From the NCBI GenBank assembly GCA_022410635.1, contig JAJVDF010000501.1, positions 49,375 to 113,374 on the forward strand: a stretch of DNA of 64,000 nucleotides. Reading direction: 5' to 3'. Source of the stretch: Tretioscincus oriximinensis (lineage: Eukaryota > Chordata > Lepidosauria > Squamata > Gymnophthalmidae). Below, piece by piece: positions 53,620-64,000 of the stretch. The position numbers and the translations under genes are program-made. Under the pieces are notes generated by a model. It made no database searches. It saw only the letters and a program-made list of their open reading frames with translations, and was not told the DNA's origin. Each line of letters starts with the position of its first letter. Position 1 is the first letter of the stretch.

Positions 53620-55645
53620 ACAACAATTAAAAGCATGGTTGTGCTTTTCAAAAATTGGTAAACTTCCTTCTTTTTCTCCTTTTCCCCTTCCTTCGTTCTT
53701 CCTTCCCTTACTCCATATTATCCTGTCTTCATACCTGCGTATCCAGGCTTCCACTCTGAGAAGGCCTCATAATGGATTACAACTATTCCAACACACGACA
53801 TTATAATCAGAAACAATTTCACCAGTAGAAGAGCAGCTTCTTGGAAAGTAGGGGCATCATAAATTCTGTCCCTGGCAGAACCAACTGCATGAAAATACTG
53901 GAACCAGGGGGTATTCATTGAAACTGATTAGTAGGATAGACATGATAGTCATAAGTATTTTTAAGCCTGGTGTTCATGGGATCACCAATAATCAGATACA
54001 ATTGAATGTTAATTCTGGCCAGGAATGATAGAACACGGAGACTAGAAGTGGCTGATGGGTACTACCTCAGACAATCCTAGTGGGGCACTTTCCAACTCTT
54101 TGTGGGGCAAACCAAATTGAGCACAGCTGAGTCAAATTTCCCAGCAGCATTCTCAAGATGGGCCTTTGTGAAGAGCAGAGAAGATCCACTACCTTGAAGA
54201 TGGATGGCTGTTGACTGGAAACCAAATGCCCAAGAGGGAAGTACTTTTGCCTTCTGCTTCCTCTCCCTTCCTCCCTCTTTCAAAGTAGAGAAGTTCATAA
54301 GAGTTTTCTCCCATTTACTAATGGCCTCTAGGGATGCCCTTGTTATTTCCACAAAAGTAAAATGATCAAATCTGTTTCCCACTTTTAAAATATATATTTT
54401 CCCATCCTATTCACCTTCTGCTTAGTGCTATGTTCATATTGTTTCATATCTAAGGCACTCCCAACACCTAAAACTACCCATTCTAAATTCAAATCCTAAA
54501 CAATAACAAACAAAAACCTGTGTATGCACAATGTGGATATGTTTAATGGGAAATTTTATTAACTGGTGATGTCAATCAGTTAAAAAATGACAAAAATGTA
54601 TTAAAAATGAGAATAAGCACTGTAGCCGTGTCAGTCTGAATGTCTAGTAAGCACCTTGGAGATTGAAAGGAAAATGGTTAGTAGCTTGATCTTTCATAGC
54701 TTTTTGTTCTATTGCATCAGAATAATGATTCTGTTAAGATTGGACACCACTTATTTAAATACTCACTATAGGTAGATATTCCAAAATCAAGCTGTCCAGA
54801 CAGCGATTAAAATATCCAAGTATAAACAAGTGATGTCTTGGTGTCCTACTCTATGGAAGTTCATGATACCAACTTTTTATTGTTAATTTCTTAAGGAACT
54901 ACAAGAACCGATACTAGAAAGTGTAAAAGGAACCCAGGACCCAGTAAGTGATGTTTGTACTGCAGCTGCCAGGCCTGATGGCTCCTTTGCCTTAAAATAC
55001 CGGATTTTCTGTTAAAACCTGGAAGGGACTATATTTTAGTCCCCCAAATAAGGAATGTCCCGCCTTTCTGGGAAGTATGGCAGCCCTAGGTATAAACTAA
55101 AGGCACATATGGCCCAAATTGTTATGGAACTGATTCAGCTTCATAAGGACCCACAACTGCAGTCACAGCTTCACTTTAGACCTTCTTCAGTTCATGTTGC
55201 TTTCTATTTTTTCCTGGACTAAATCTCTTTTTTCAAGACCATTCAAAAAATCAGACAATCTGTAGACTGACCATTTTTTCTGCTCAATACTTACTCATGT
55301 ACAACAGTGTGATCATGGAGGAGGCAGAAATTTTTTGTGTGTGAACTTAAGAAGGAGTTACTTTCTCCTCTTACTTGTGGGCTTCTGCTGGGGAAGATGG
55401 ATTATTGTTGTGCTGCTAACTAATCCCAGAGTGGACTATCCAATTCCCTGGTACTGGAATTATCACATTTAAAATGATCTAAGGTCATTTAGTGTATAAT
55501 GGAAAACAGAATTTATTTTCTTTCTCTAAACTGTCAGATCAGAAAACAACTTGAATTTGAATGTATTGCTTATATGACCATAGTCTTAGTGTAATCAGAA
55601 TTTTTTTTTTAAAAAAAGCAGGCAGTAAGATCATGGCTGGCTAGC
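53620..55645. other. Intergenic with minor repeat traces
   Basis: No gene is seen. Positions 54620-54715 resemble the 'agactaacacggctat' repeat in reverse (CACTGTAGCCGTGTCAGTCT). Positions 54980-55090 end in GTATGGCAGCCCTAGG, like a hAT-type right terminus, but no left end was found. Confidence 0.45.
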
Positions 55646-55654
55646 TAGCTTATG

Positions 55655-55830
55655 TACTTACTTATTTATATATTTATTTATACTTATACTCCACCCCATA
55701 TACCCGAAGGTCTCAGGGCTGCCAACAATAAAAACAGTACAAAACCAACACTTTAAAACAGTAACAAACAATATCTGAAGGTGGAGATGGGGGGAACAGC
55801 ATTTCTTCAACGAAAGGTCAGGATAAAGTT
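55655..55830 (+). repeat. Interspersed repeat family C
   Basis: TACTCCACCCCATATACCCG, CAACAATAAAAACAGTAC and GCATTTCTTCAACGAAAGGTC match the copies at 5190 and 57490. Confidence 0.6.
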
Positions 55831-56109
55831 GACCAGATGTTAAGTCCTGGATGCACTGAAGTAGAAGAAATGCTGGCCATCATCGTTTTTCCTCACTTTG
55901 CTTTGGCCAGCAGGCAAGTTGAAGGAAACCATTTGAAGATTGAATTGAATTTCTGTTTTGCAGTGTCTACGGAACACGTAAGTGGCTTGATTGTGGAAGC
56001 TTGTTATAACAAACACTACACATTGAACACTAGATGTCACCACATTTCTGAGCAATAGTGAAAGACTAAGCCTTCTCCCATCTGTTGCTGAGCAAACTGC
56101 AAAACAGAA

Positions 56110-56495
56110 AGGTATATAGTTGGCTACTAGAGTGGATGCCTAGATACTGCTTCCAGGCTGGTGAGGCAGAACAGGATATCTCTAAAGGTGACTTTCAGGG
56201 TGTTGGGCTCAAGTGGGTGTTTTGCTGTTGTCTTACGCTTGAGATAGCCAGAAATAATTGATGGATCTCTGTATGAGACAGGATGCTGGAAATAAATGGA
56301 CTGTAGCCTGATCCAGCAAGGCTTCCCTTATAACCTTATAGACAAACTCATGGAAGATCAGTGTAAATACTGCCTCCAAGTTTACAAGACTGCCAGGAAG
56401 CCTCTTAATGCCAATTGCATGGAGTTGAGAGCTGCTGGATAAGACGTTGGATTAGATGGGTTATCACCTGATCCATTAGGGTTCCTGTTACGTAC
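56110..56495 (+). repeat. Two old L3-like LINE fragments
   Basis: At 56115-56340 the order is GGATGCCTAGATACTGCTTCC ... CTGTATGAGACAGGATGCTGG ... GATCCAGCAAGGCTTCCCTTAT. A second partial copy follows to 56495. Confidence 0.6.
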
Positions 56496-56499
56496 TCAG

Positions 56500-57485
56500 T
56501 AAGTCTGAAGGCAACCTTTATAAGGTACACCTTAGTTCGAGGGGGGCAAAAGATCCATAATATTGGCTGTTTGCCAGTAGAGCTGAAAGGAGAATTGTTA
56601 AATTGGCTATGAAGGGAAACAGGAAGAAATCTCCATTATAGGCTGGGTTACAGCTGGCTGGTGGTCCAGAGATTTTTCACATTGCAATATCTTGTTGTAG
56701 GTCCCACTTGTTGTTTTGCAATATAGTGTACTTCAAAAGGCCTTATTCCAGCACAACACATCTGGACCCATTATTTCTTTTCTTTCCTAAGAGGGGGCAC
56801 ATTATTTTTCAACTTTTGTCTCAAAACATTTTCCAGCGAGTTGAGGAGTTTATGACTTGCGACAAGAAATGTGTTTTATACATCCTCCCTTAGGAAAAGG
56901 GAAAGAGAGGGAGAAAAGGTAAAGTTGTGTGTGTGTTTTTAAAACTGCATCTGAATTTTTATAGTAGCAAACTGGATCAAGGCCAGATGTTCCATTACTA
57001 ATAGTTAGCAAACTTGAGGCCCTGGTGACTGCTAAAAAGGCCAATACAGGGGCGTTCTGCTTTCTGCAAAATTTAATAAAAATACAGGCCTTAACTTTGT
57101 ATTTTGTTTCCTCTTCTCCAAATTTTTTGTGTCAAGTTTCCCACTGTGATTTCCCATTGTGCCATAATCCACTTCAACCAAGGTATCATTTTATTTCCTC
57201 TCCTATACTATGCAATATCAGCACTTCCAACCATCACATTTTCCTTCACAACTTTGATTTCATTTGGTGTCTGTAAGAGCACATGCTATATGTACTGTTG
57301 AGGAGCAGATTGTATCCATAGATTGCTGTCCACAGGGGTTGCATTTTACTTCTAGATTTTAGAGTTAATGACCTTTTGGACTAATGTTAGCTGACTCTCT
57401 AGATTTCATGACCTAATGGGCTTCTCAAAGGCAACTCTGATGCCCTTCAGCAGGAAACTTTTTGTGTTACTGTATTCTTTAGAGG
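56500..57485. other. Intergenic, nothing recognised
   Basis: No coding or RNA signal is supported. Confidence 0.45.
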
Positions 57486-57489
57486 GTCT

Positions 57490-57850
57490 CAATTTTATTT
57501 ATTTATTTATACATACTTTTATCCTGCCCTATACCCAAAGTCTTAAGTTGGCCAATAATAAGAACAATACAAAAATGACACATTAAACAACGCCTAAATA
57601 TGGGGGGAATGGCATTTCTTCAAAGAAAGGCCAGGTGAAAGAAGTGTGTCTTCAAGGATCTTCTTAAAGAATACAATAATGATACTGACACACCTAAATC
57701 GGGAGACTAGGGCAACTATTGAGAAGGCTCTGCCCAGGGTTCCTACTCCATTCGCTATTGAGAGGTATGGTACAACCAGGAGGGCCTCTTCTGCAAAGTT
57801 TACCAACTCTGAGATTATCCTTCCATATTCTGGTGTGAATCAAGAGAGGC
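57490..57850 (+). repeat. Interspersed repeat family C, longest copy
   Basis: TTATCCTGCCCTATACCCAAAG, AATAATAAGAACAATACAAAAATGAC, CACACCTAAATCGGGAGAC and GAGAAGGCTCTGCCC are arranged as in 5190-5435, with further 3' sequence. Confidence 0.6.
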
Positions 57851-57989
57851 TCTCCCTGTCAGTACTCTGTCTGCATTGATTCAGCTTAGTCATGTTTAAG
57901 TGGCCAAAATGACCACTTGGATTGGGATTGTGATAGACTAATTTTACTAGTGGTCCAGAAGTTGCTAAACAGATCCAGAGTAATCCAGC

Positions 57990-59045
57990 ATATCTCTCTG
58001 GATCATTAATGTGAGTGGGGAGTATTTTGTGGAACAACAAATTGTGTGACCAAAATGAGTTCCCTCTAGGTCTTCTTTGCAAGGAATTTTAGTTCCTCGC
58101 TTAGCCTTCATGACCTTCATGCCAGGCTCCAAAGCTTGTGTGAGTTTTGAAAAGTAGAAGACTAGCCTGGTGTAGGCAGTCCAGGTATAGGTGGTCTTTC
58201 TGTGTCAGATAACAAGTCCAGCTTGGAACCATTCCAGTCTCAGCAGTTCCACCTGAACTCTGCGGGGGTTTGCCTCAGGAACTACCCTGAGTAACTAATG
58301 TAGGTAATCTCGACCATGTGTGGGTTTTACAAGTATTAATATTTCCAGCCATAAAAGTAAGAACTCTAGAGTACACTACAGGTGTCGGATGTGTTGCAAT
58401 AATGATGAAGCCAGTCACATCCTGCATATATAGCATAGATAATGGCCCTTTTCCCCCTACAGGCAGAAAGCTGAAGAAAGGACAAAATAATTTATATGAA
58501 TTAATTCACTCCAGTTTGATGGCTATTTGAACAATTGGATTCTGAAGACTGGACAGATTTCGAGAGTTAGAGACTCCTTCAAATGCAATGATTACTGCCA
58601 AAACAAGGTACTGGATCCAAAAAATCCCCAAAGCCCCCAGGAACACATCAGAGGACTCGTACACCAGGGATTCCCTGACTTACTGTTTGTGCAATTTCAG
58701 CAGCATGTTAAAGAGTTGCAAAATGCAAGAGTGGATTCAGAACGGAAGTTTCTGAAAATCTCCGCTTTCACTGAAAAATAAGCAGAAAGCTAGCTACCGC
58801 TAACTCACAAGGCTGCAAAACATATTGTAATTTTGAACCTTTAGGAGACATTTACAAATTCCAAAAGTTAAAATAAGGTTGGTTGTGAACAACACAACAG
58901 ATTTACTTATAAGAACATCATTGCTTTGAAATATGCAACTTATAAAAATGTATTGCTAAAAATTTGCCAAATGTGGGTCTGGACTCTAAACTGACTGAAA
59001 TAAATAATTGGTTGTTTTTTACTTATACCCTGTCTTATACCAGAG
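57990..59045. other. Intergenic, unclassified repeat trace
   Basis: Positions 57990-58085 share a block with intron 8 (49820-49905). The rest is unrecognised. Confidence 0.4.
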
Positions 59046-59049
59046 CATC

Positions 59050-59260
59050 TTTCCCCCCGAAGAACCTGAGTGGAGGCCTGCTGGATCTTGTCTCACTCAA
59101 TCCCCCCCATCAATTGCTTCTGGACATCTTAAGGAGAAGGCAAAGGCTAGATCTTCACTTGCTCCCCACATACTGCAAGGGCCTTCAGTGGCATTCTGCC
59201 TCTCTCTTCAATCTGGAGGTGGTATTTGGGCATCAGTGGGGTAGCCATTGATATACCTTT
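59050..59260 (-). repeat. Old L3-like LINE fragment
   Basis: CCCATCAATTGCTTCTGGACATC and CAATCTGGAGGTGGTATTTGGGC follow the reverse-oriented 3' UTR order. Confidence 0.55.
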
Positions 59261-59261
59261 T

Positions 59262-61850
59262 TTAAAAAAATCCATGTTTTTATTTGTTTACACTCATAAT
59301 CAAATTCATATTTTCATTCACATTTCCATTCCATATTATAAGGTACATGTTCTCTTCCCCCCCCCCCTTCCCCTTGCTCTCCCACCTCACACTAGGGGAT
59401 TTATTCTTTATAATTTTACAGCCTAAGAACGATTTTATAACATTATGAAGCTCATATCACCCTCCATCATGTTTGTTTGCAATGTAATATCAATTTTGCC
59501 CAATTTCCCATCCATCTATTTGTATATGCTCCCATGACATTACATCACCCTTTAAAATAATCTGTCATCATTATATAATGCTGCCATCTATTATCTTCCC
59601 ATTTTGTTTCATCCTTCCATCCTGAGAACATGACTGCTTAGGCTGCCAGAATAATTTGATCCACTAAATAAGTGTCTTCTTTTGCAGCACCTTGGATATC
59701 ATGAATAATGCATATTGGTTTAGTGCATTGCATTACATATTACATTACACACCACTTATATTTTCACCAATCATTCTCCAGTATTCTTGAACTTTCAGGC
59801 ATTCCCATAGAATGTGCATATATGTCCCGCGATTTCCACAGCCATACCAACAATGTGATTAATGTTAATACAGGCTGGGTAGCATTGAGTGCAATACCAC
59901 CTTGTCAGCAGTTTCACCTGCATTTGCTCTAGTATTATGTTGCTCCTTAACCAATTCCAAAGTCCCATTTTTNAAAAAAAATCAGAATTAAAAATGGCCT
60001 CCCAACACTGCTTGTTTTTTTACTTTCAGTTTTGTCACTCCAGAACTAGAATGTTCAAACTTCACCTTAGGGGAATTTGGAGATTGGAGATTTTTGTCAC
60101 TGCAAATCCATACTACCTTGTGAAGCAAGCAGCCATTGCATGTGAAAGGGTAACCCTGATATCATTGGCAGCTGGAGTCAGAACAACATTGCTCGGAGCT
60201 GAATCAACAGCTATGATTGGCACATGTAGTTATTACAACATGGGCTGGAACTGAATCGGGTATTTGGAGTTAGAACACTATCAACTGTTTCTGCCATGCT
60301 CAAATGATGTGTCACGTGGTCCCAGGTTTAATTACTATGGTGGCCAGTACAGTTAGAACAAAATGGAGTACCAATCTCCAATTTCCTCTAAGGTGGAGTT
60401 AGAACACTCTGGTTCTGGACAGATGATACATCTTTGCAAGTCTGTCCCATCTGTTATCCATTTTTGATGTTGTTACATCCAGGGACCATAATTCTGTTAA
60501 TGATTTGATATTTTCTGAATGATTTTCTGGATTTTACCCCCAATACCTTTTGTCCTTTTAGACATACTGTTGTTTATTCGAATGGGATCTTATTACTTTG
60601 ATATACTCTTTGTTCAAATACATTCTCCTTATTTTTTCCTAAAATTCTTTGCCTGGGAGCGGTCCTTTTAATATTTTGATGATGTTGTTGTTCTAGCTTT
60701 CTGATGTCTTTATCTGACAGTATCATATCATTCTTGATTAGATGTCTTAAGCGCCTAAACTTGCTTACCATGGGCATCCATTTGTGTTGCCATCTCAAGT
60801 TTGACTTCATTGGTTCCATACTTTTTAAAATTACTATTCTATTGATATTAATATTATATAGAAATTCATCATTGATCTTATTCAGTTTTTTCTTCAAGTT
60901 TCAGCCACTTTTTATTTAAAAATTCTATCTGCAGCATTTTTTTTAATTTGAAAGACTTCATAATACCCTTCCAAAGTTGGAATCGCCCATCCTCCCTTCT
61001 CAATTTTTACATATAATCTCTTTTTTGCTATTTGTGTTCTTTTTCCATAGCAAATCCATATTCTTATTTTCTGGTCCCATATTTTTGGTATTTTATTATG
61101 GGAGAGTTTGCATTAAGTATATTTTTTTTTAGTAATATTAGCATTTTATAACCTCTAATCTTGGTGAGAAGGCTGAATTCCCCCCCCTCCCGTTTCTTAA
61201 TTTGTTTTCCATTTTCTTCCATGTAGGATTTTAATTAACTTTTACCATCTTTTCTACATTTGTACAGAGAACAACTCCTAAATAGTTTATCTTTTTGTTC
61301 TTATGTTCAACCCTGTATTCTGTTGGATCCTCCAACAAATATTAGTATTTCCAATTTTTGTACTTTCACCTTTAGTCCTGAGTTTATACCAAATTTCTGT
61401 TAGCCTTGTTATTTCATTTACTCTTCTCCAGCTGTTCTGATATTATAATCACATGATCAGCAAAAAAAATACCTTTATGTCTTCCCTGCCTATCCTGTAT
61501 CCATTAAAATGAATCTTGACTTGTCTTATTAATCCATCGATTTGTTTATAAAGTGCATCATTGATATTATATTATATTATTGTTTCTGCATATCTGCATA
61601 TATTCCATGTAATCTACATAGTTCATTAAAGTATTGGTAACTAATTGGATCAAATGCCTTGTAGATGCCCAGTTTCAATATTTGATTTTCTTTTTTTAAT
61701 TTCTTTGCATGATATAATATATTGGATACCAATCTTACTAGATCACCTATTAGAAATCTTAAACTAATCCATATTGGTCTTCTTCTGTTAATTATATATA
61801 TGTTTATTAAAATATGAATAAATATTTTAATAAACATTTTATAACCAGAT
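59262..61850 (-). mobile_element. Degenerate L1 LINE, ORF2 3' half and 3' UTR
   Basis: On the minus strand, KLGIYKAFDPISYQYFNELC (about 61650-61600) matches the L1 RT block around the YDAEKAFD motif. The C-terminal HICTFYGNA and KLLTRWYCT regions (59930-59800) match the L1 ORF2 C-terminus, and a 3' UTR runs to the T-rich end at 59262. Many stops and frameshifts break it. A MITE-like insertion interrupts it at 60040-60418. Confidence 0.75.
60040..60418. mobile_element. MITE-like element nested in L1
   Basis: The left end CCAGAACTAGAATGTTCAAA and right end pair as inverted repeats over about 48 bp (both contain CACCTTA, AATTTGGAGATTGG or equivalents). L1-like sequence lies on both sides. No transposase, and no target duplication that I can define; the family is unknown. 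Confidence 0.65.
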
Positions 61851-62150
61851 AACTTTGATTCCGGTCAAAGTCATCCAGATAGAGGCTAAAACTTGAAATT
61901 ATCCCAGGACCACTCTATATTTGGATCCCCTTTTGTATGTTTGGAAATTAGATGAAAAGCTGTGATCAGACAGTTTCCAACCTTTGTGTATATACTTTAC
62001 ACAAACATAGGAGTTTGTATTTCTCCCTATTATATATATTAGTTGCTGCACACTGTTCAAGCTGTTTAGATCTTTTCCAGTATGCAAGCATGGGGAACAG
62101 TGCATGCGCATGTTTGGGCATTTCATGTCATTAAAATACCAGGAGGTTAC
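61851..62150. other. Intergenic, nothing recognised
   Basis: AT-rich, with no gene or repeat firmly recognised. Confidence 0.4.
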
Positions 62151-62154
62151 TATG

Positions 62155-62550
62155 TCATAGAATCATAGAGTTGGAAGGGACCTCCAGGGTCATCGGGTCC
62201 AACCCCCTGCTCGATGCAGGATTCCTTAAACCATCCCAGACAGATGACTGTCCAGTCTCTGCTTGAAGACTTCCAGTGAAGGTGAACTCACCACCTCCTG
62301 TGGCAAACTGTTCCACTGATTTATCACCCTGACTGTTAGAAAGTTTTTTCTGATATCTAATCTAAATCTACTCCCTTGCAGTTTCATTCCATTGTTTCTA
62401 GTCCTTCCATGTACTAATGAGAACAATGTTGATCCCTCTGCTCTGTGACAGCCCTTCAGATATTTGTAGACAGCTATCAGGTCTCCTCTCGGTCTTCTCT
62501 TTTGCAGACTAAACATCCCCAGATCCTTTAACCGTTCCTCATGTCGGGGT
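62155..62550 (-). mobile_element. CR1 LINE 3' end
   Basis: The minus-strand frame reads [35 protein letters not shown] and INQWNSLPQEVVSS. The 3' end contains GGTCCCTTCCAACTC and finishes CTATGATTCTATG. It is nearly identical in protein to the plus-strand CR1 at 25273-26239. Confidence 0.9.
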
Positions 62551-62559
62551 ATGCCTCTA

Positions 62560-63610
62560 GATGAGATAAATAAGTTCCCGCACTTCTATGCTTTTACCCT
62601 GTGTTTCTGCTCCACGCTTCTGTCTGACATCTGGAAGGAACAGTGAGAGGCAATTACAGGATTTTATACTTTCCTCTCAAAGTCTGAATGTGCCTAAAAC
62701 GTTCTGCATGAAAATAGGCCACCAAATGGACAAATATAATTGCATAAATTATAAAACAATAATGACACCAACAAAATATTTATTACATACTCTATCATAG
62801 GTGCAAAAAAGAGAAGTAAAAATACGATGATTAACCTTAGAGAAGTTGACAATTCTACAAAATTGGAAAAATAAGGAAAGTTTCACTTTAGAAAATTGGG
62901 TAGTAATAGCACAATAGATTATATAGAATGACTGGAAGAATAGATTTAGTAGAAGAAAGGGAAAACGATTTGGGGAAAAACAGATCATTATTATTATAAT
63001 AGCAATAAAAATATAATAAATATCACCTTAGCACAAAGTTTACTAGATGTATGGACTGGAGCAAGCACTAGGAATTAAAGTTGTGATAAAATGGAAGAAT
63101 AAGTTGTTACAACTCACAACAATATTTCGGGAAATGAAAGAGTCTTTTTTGTGTACTAATTTTTAATACACAAATGTATGTATGTTTACATTTTGACAAC
63201 AGCAACTAAAATAATTAATGAAAACAACAAAACAGAGTTTCCATATCCAAGGTGTTCAATGAACAAAGTTTAAAAATATGAAATCTTCAAATCAGAATAA
63301 TTTATGCAGAATTTAGAGAAGTTACACTTACACAGGACTGTTGCAGCTAAAATAACCTGAGATATGTTCCTCCATGTGCATATGGACTGCAAATGACTAC
63401 AGGTACTAAATGTGCAAAAAGGCTGAGGGAGATTTCAACCTTTTAACCCACTTTTACTAGTGTAACCCATCCTGAGAACTTTGGGTTAAGTATTAATACA
63501 AAATACAAAAGCAGAAAGTTGCCGGTTCAATGCCTAGTCTCTCACCAGACGCAGCCTATAGCAAATAATTTCTGCATCTCTGCCAAGAAAATTGCCTGGC
63601 GGTGGGAGGT
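62560..63610. other. Intergenic, AT-rich; possible L1 debris
   Basis: About 62600-63150 has the A-rich, K/I-codon bias of an L1 3' end on the plus strand, but no motif is intact. No gene is seen. Confidence 0.35.
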
Positions 63611-63613
63611 TAT

Positions 63614-64000
63614 AACTAAGAACATAAGAACATAAGAAGAGCCATACTGGATCAGGCCACAGCCCATCAAGTCCAGCATTCTGTGTCACACAGAGGCCCA
63701 CCAGATGCACCTGGGCAGTCCGAACAGAGGAAAGCAAAATATGCTGCTCCTGTTCGTGACTCCCTGCAAATGGTATTTCAAGAGTCCTGCCTGTTGCTCC
63801 ATCCCGGAGGCGACATCCAGACAACTATCTTAGTATCCATTTATACTCTTAGTGTCCATAAACCTGTCTAGTCCTGTCTTGAAACTATCCAAGCTGTTAG
63901 CTACTACTACCTCTTCAGGAAGTAAATTCCACAGGCCGATGACCCTCTGGGTGAAAAAATACTTTCCTTTGTCTGTTCTCACTTTTCTACCCAACAGTTT
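63614..64000 (-). mobile_element. Young L3-like LINE 3' end, cut by the window edge
   Basis: It starts with the tail AAGAACATAAGAACATAAG and is nearly identical to 31030-31522 as far as CTACCCAACAGTTT at the edge. Confidence 0.85.

Overview
This is vertebrate nuclear DNA, most likely from a squamate reptile (a lizard, possibly a gecko). The evidence is a spliced gene with long introns, plus a dense mix of CR1/L3-type LINEs with 8-bp 3' tail repeats, an RTE-BovB fragment, tRNA-derived SINEs, L1 fragments, and hAT, mariner and Tc1-like miniature transposons. There is no operon structure, CRISPR array or prokaryotic signal. Many isolated N bases, and one short duplication around a 3-N gap, show that this is draft short-read assembly.

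Two protein genes are supported. At the left edge, on the minus strand, is most of a single-exon class A GPCR resembling the orphan receptor GPR151. Its C-terminus lies beyond the window. From 34.5 to 53.4 kb, on the plus strand, is a complete ten-exon gene for a paralogue of RNF145, a multi-membrane-spanning ER RING-H2 ubiquitin ligase. All nine introns obey GT-AG with consistent phases. The joined frame encodes 781 residues, including a polytopic membrane region, a sterol-sensor-like YLYI motif, an intact RING-H2 split by an intron, and an unusually long hydrophilic tail. The gene has a CpG-rich promoter with a canonical E-box and an ETS/CRE-like site, a potential G-quadruplex in the 5' UTR and a poly(A) signal at 53365.

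Layout. 0-1.1 kb: GPR151-like gene and its 5' flank. 1.1-34.5 kb: gene-free, repeat-rich DNA. It holds a Tc1-like perfect palindrome (4.28 kb), a GC-rich TATA/poly(A) unit (9.2-10.2 kb), an L1 3' end (11.4-12.2 kb), a hAT element with a mariner MITE nested inside it (13.7-14.5 kb), a CR1 reverse transcriptase fragment (25.3-26.2 kb), a possible solo LTR (29.8-30.4 kb), and a palindromic hAT MITE with an 8-bp target duplication and an L3-like LINE inside it (32.8-33.5 kb). 34.5-53.4 kb: the RNF145-like gene; intron 3 carries a BovB fragment and a 2-kb L3-like LINE interrupted at its edges by other repeats. 53.4-64 kb: gene-free DNA with a minus-strand L1 carrying a nested MITE, a CR1 3' end and a young L3-like copy cut by the window edge.

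Terms used below. 'L3-like' is a CR1-superfamily LINE whose 3' end finishes in TTCTTATG repeats. 'SINE-A' is a tRNA-derived SINE with a TTC-rich tail. 'SINE-B' is a second tRNA-derived SINE resembling squamate Sauria/ACA-type SINEs. Family names rest on recognition by eye, not on a database search.
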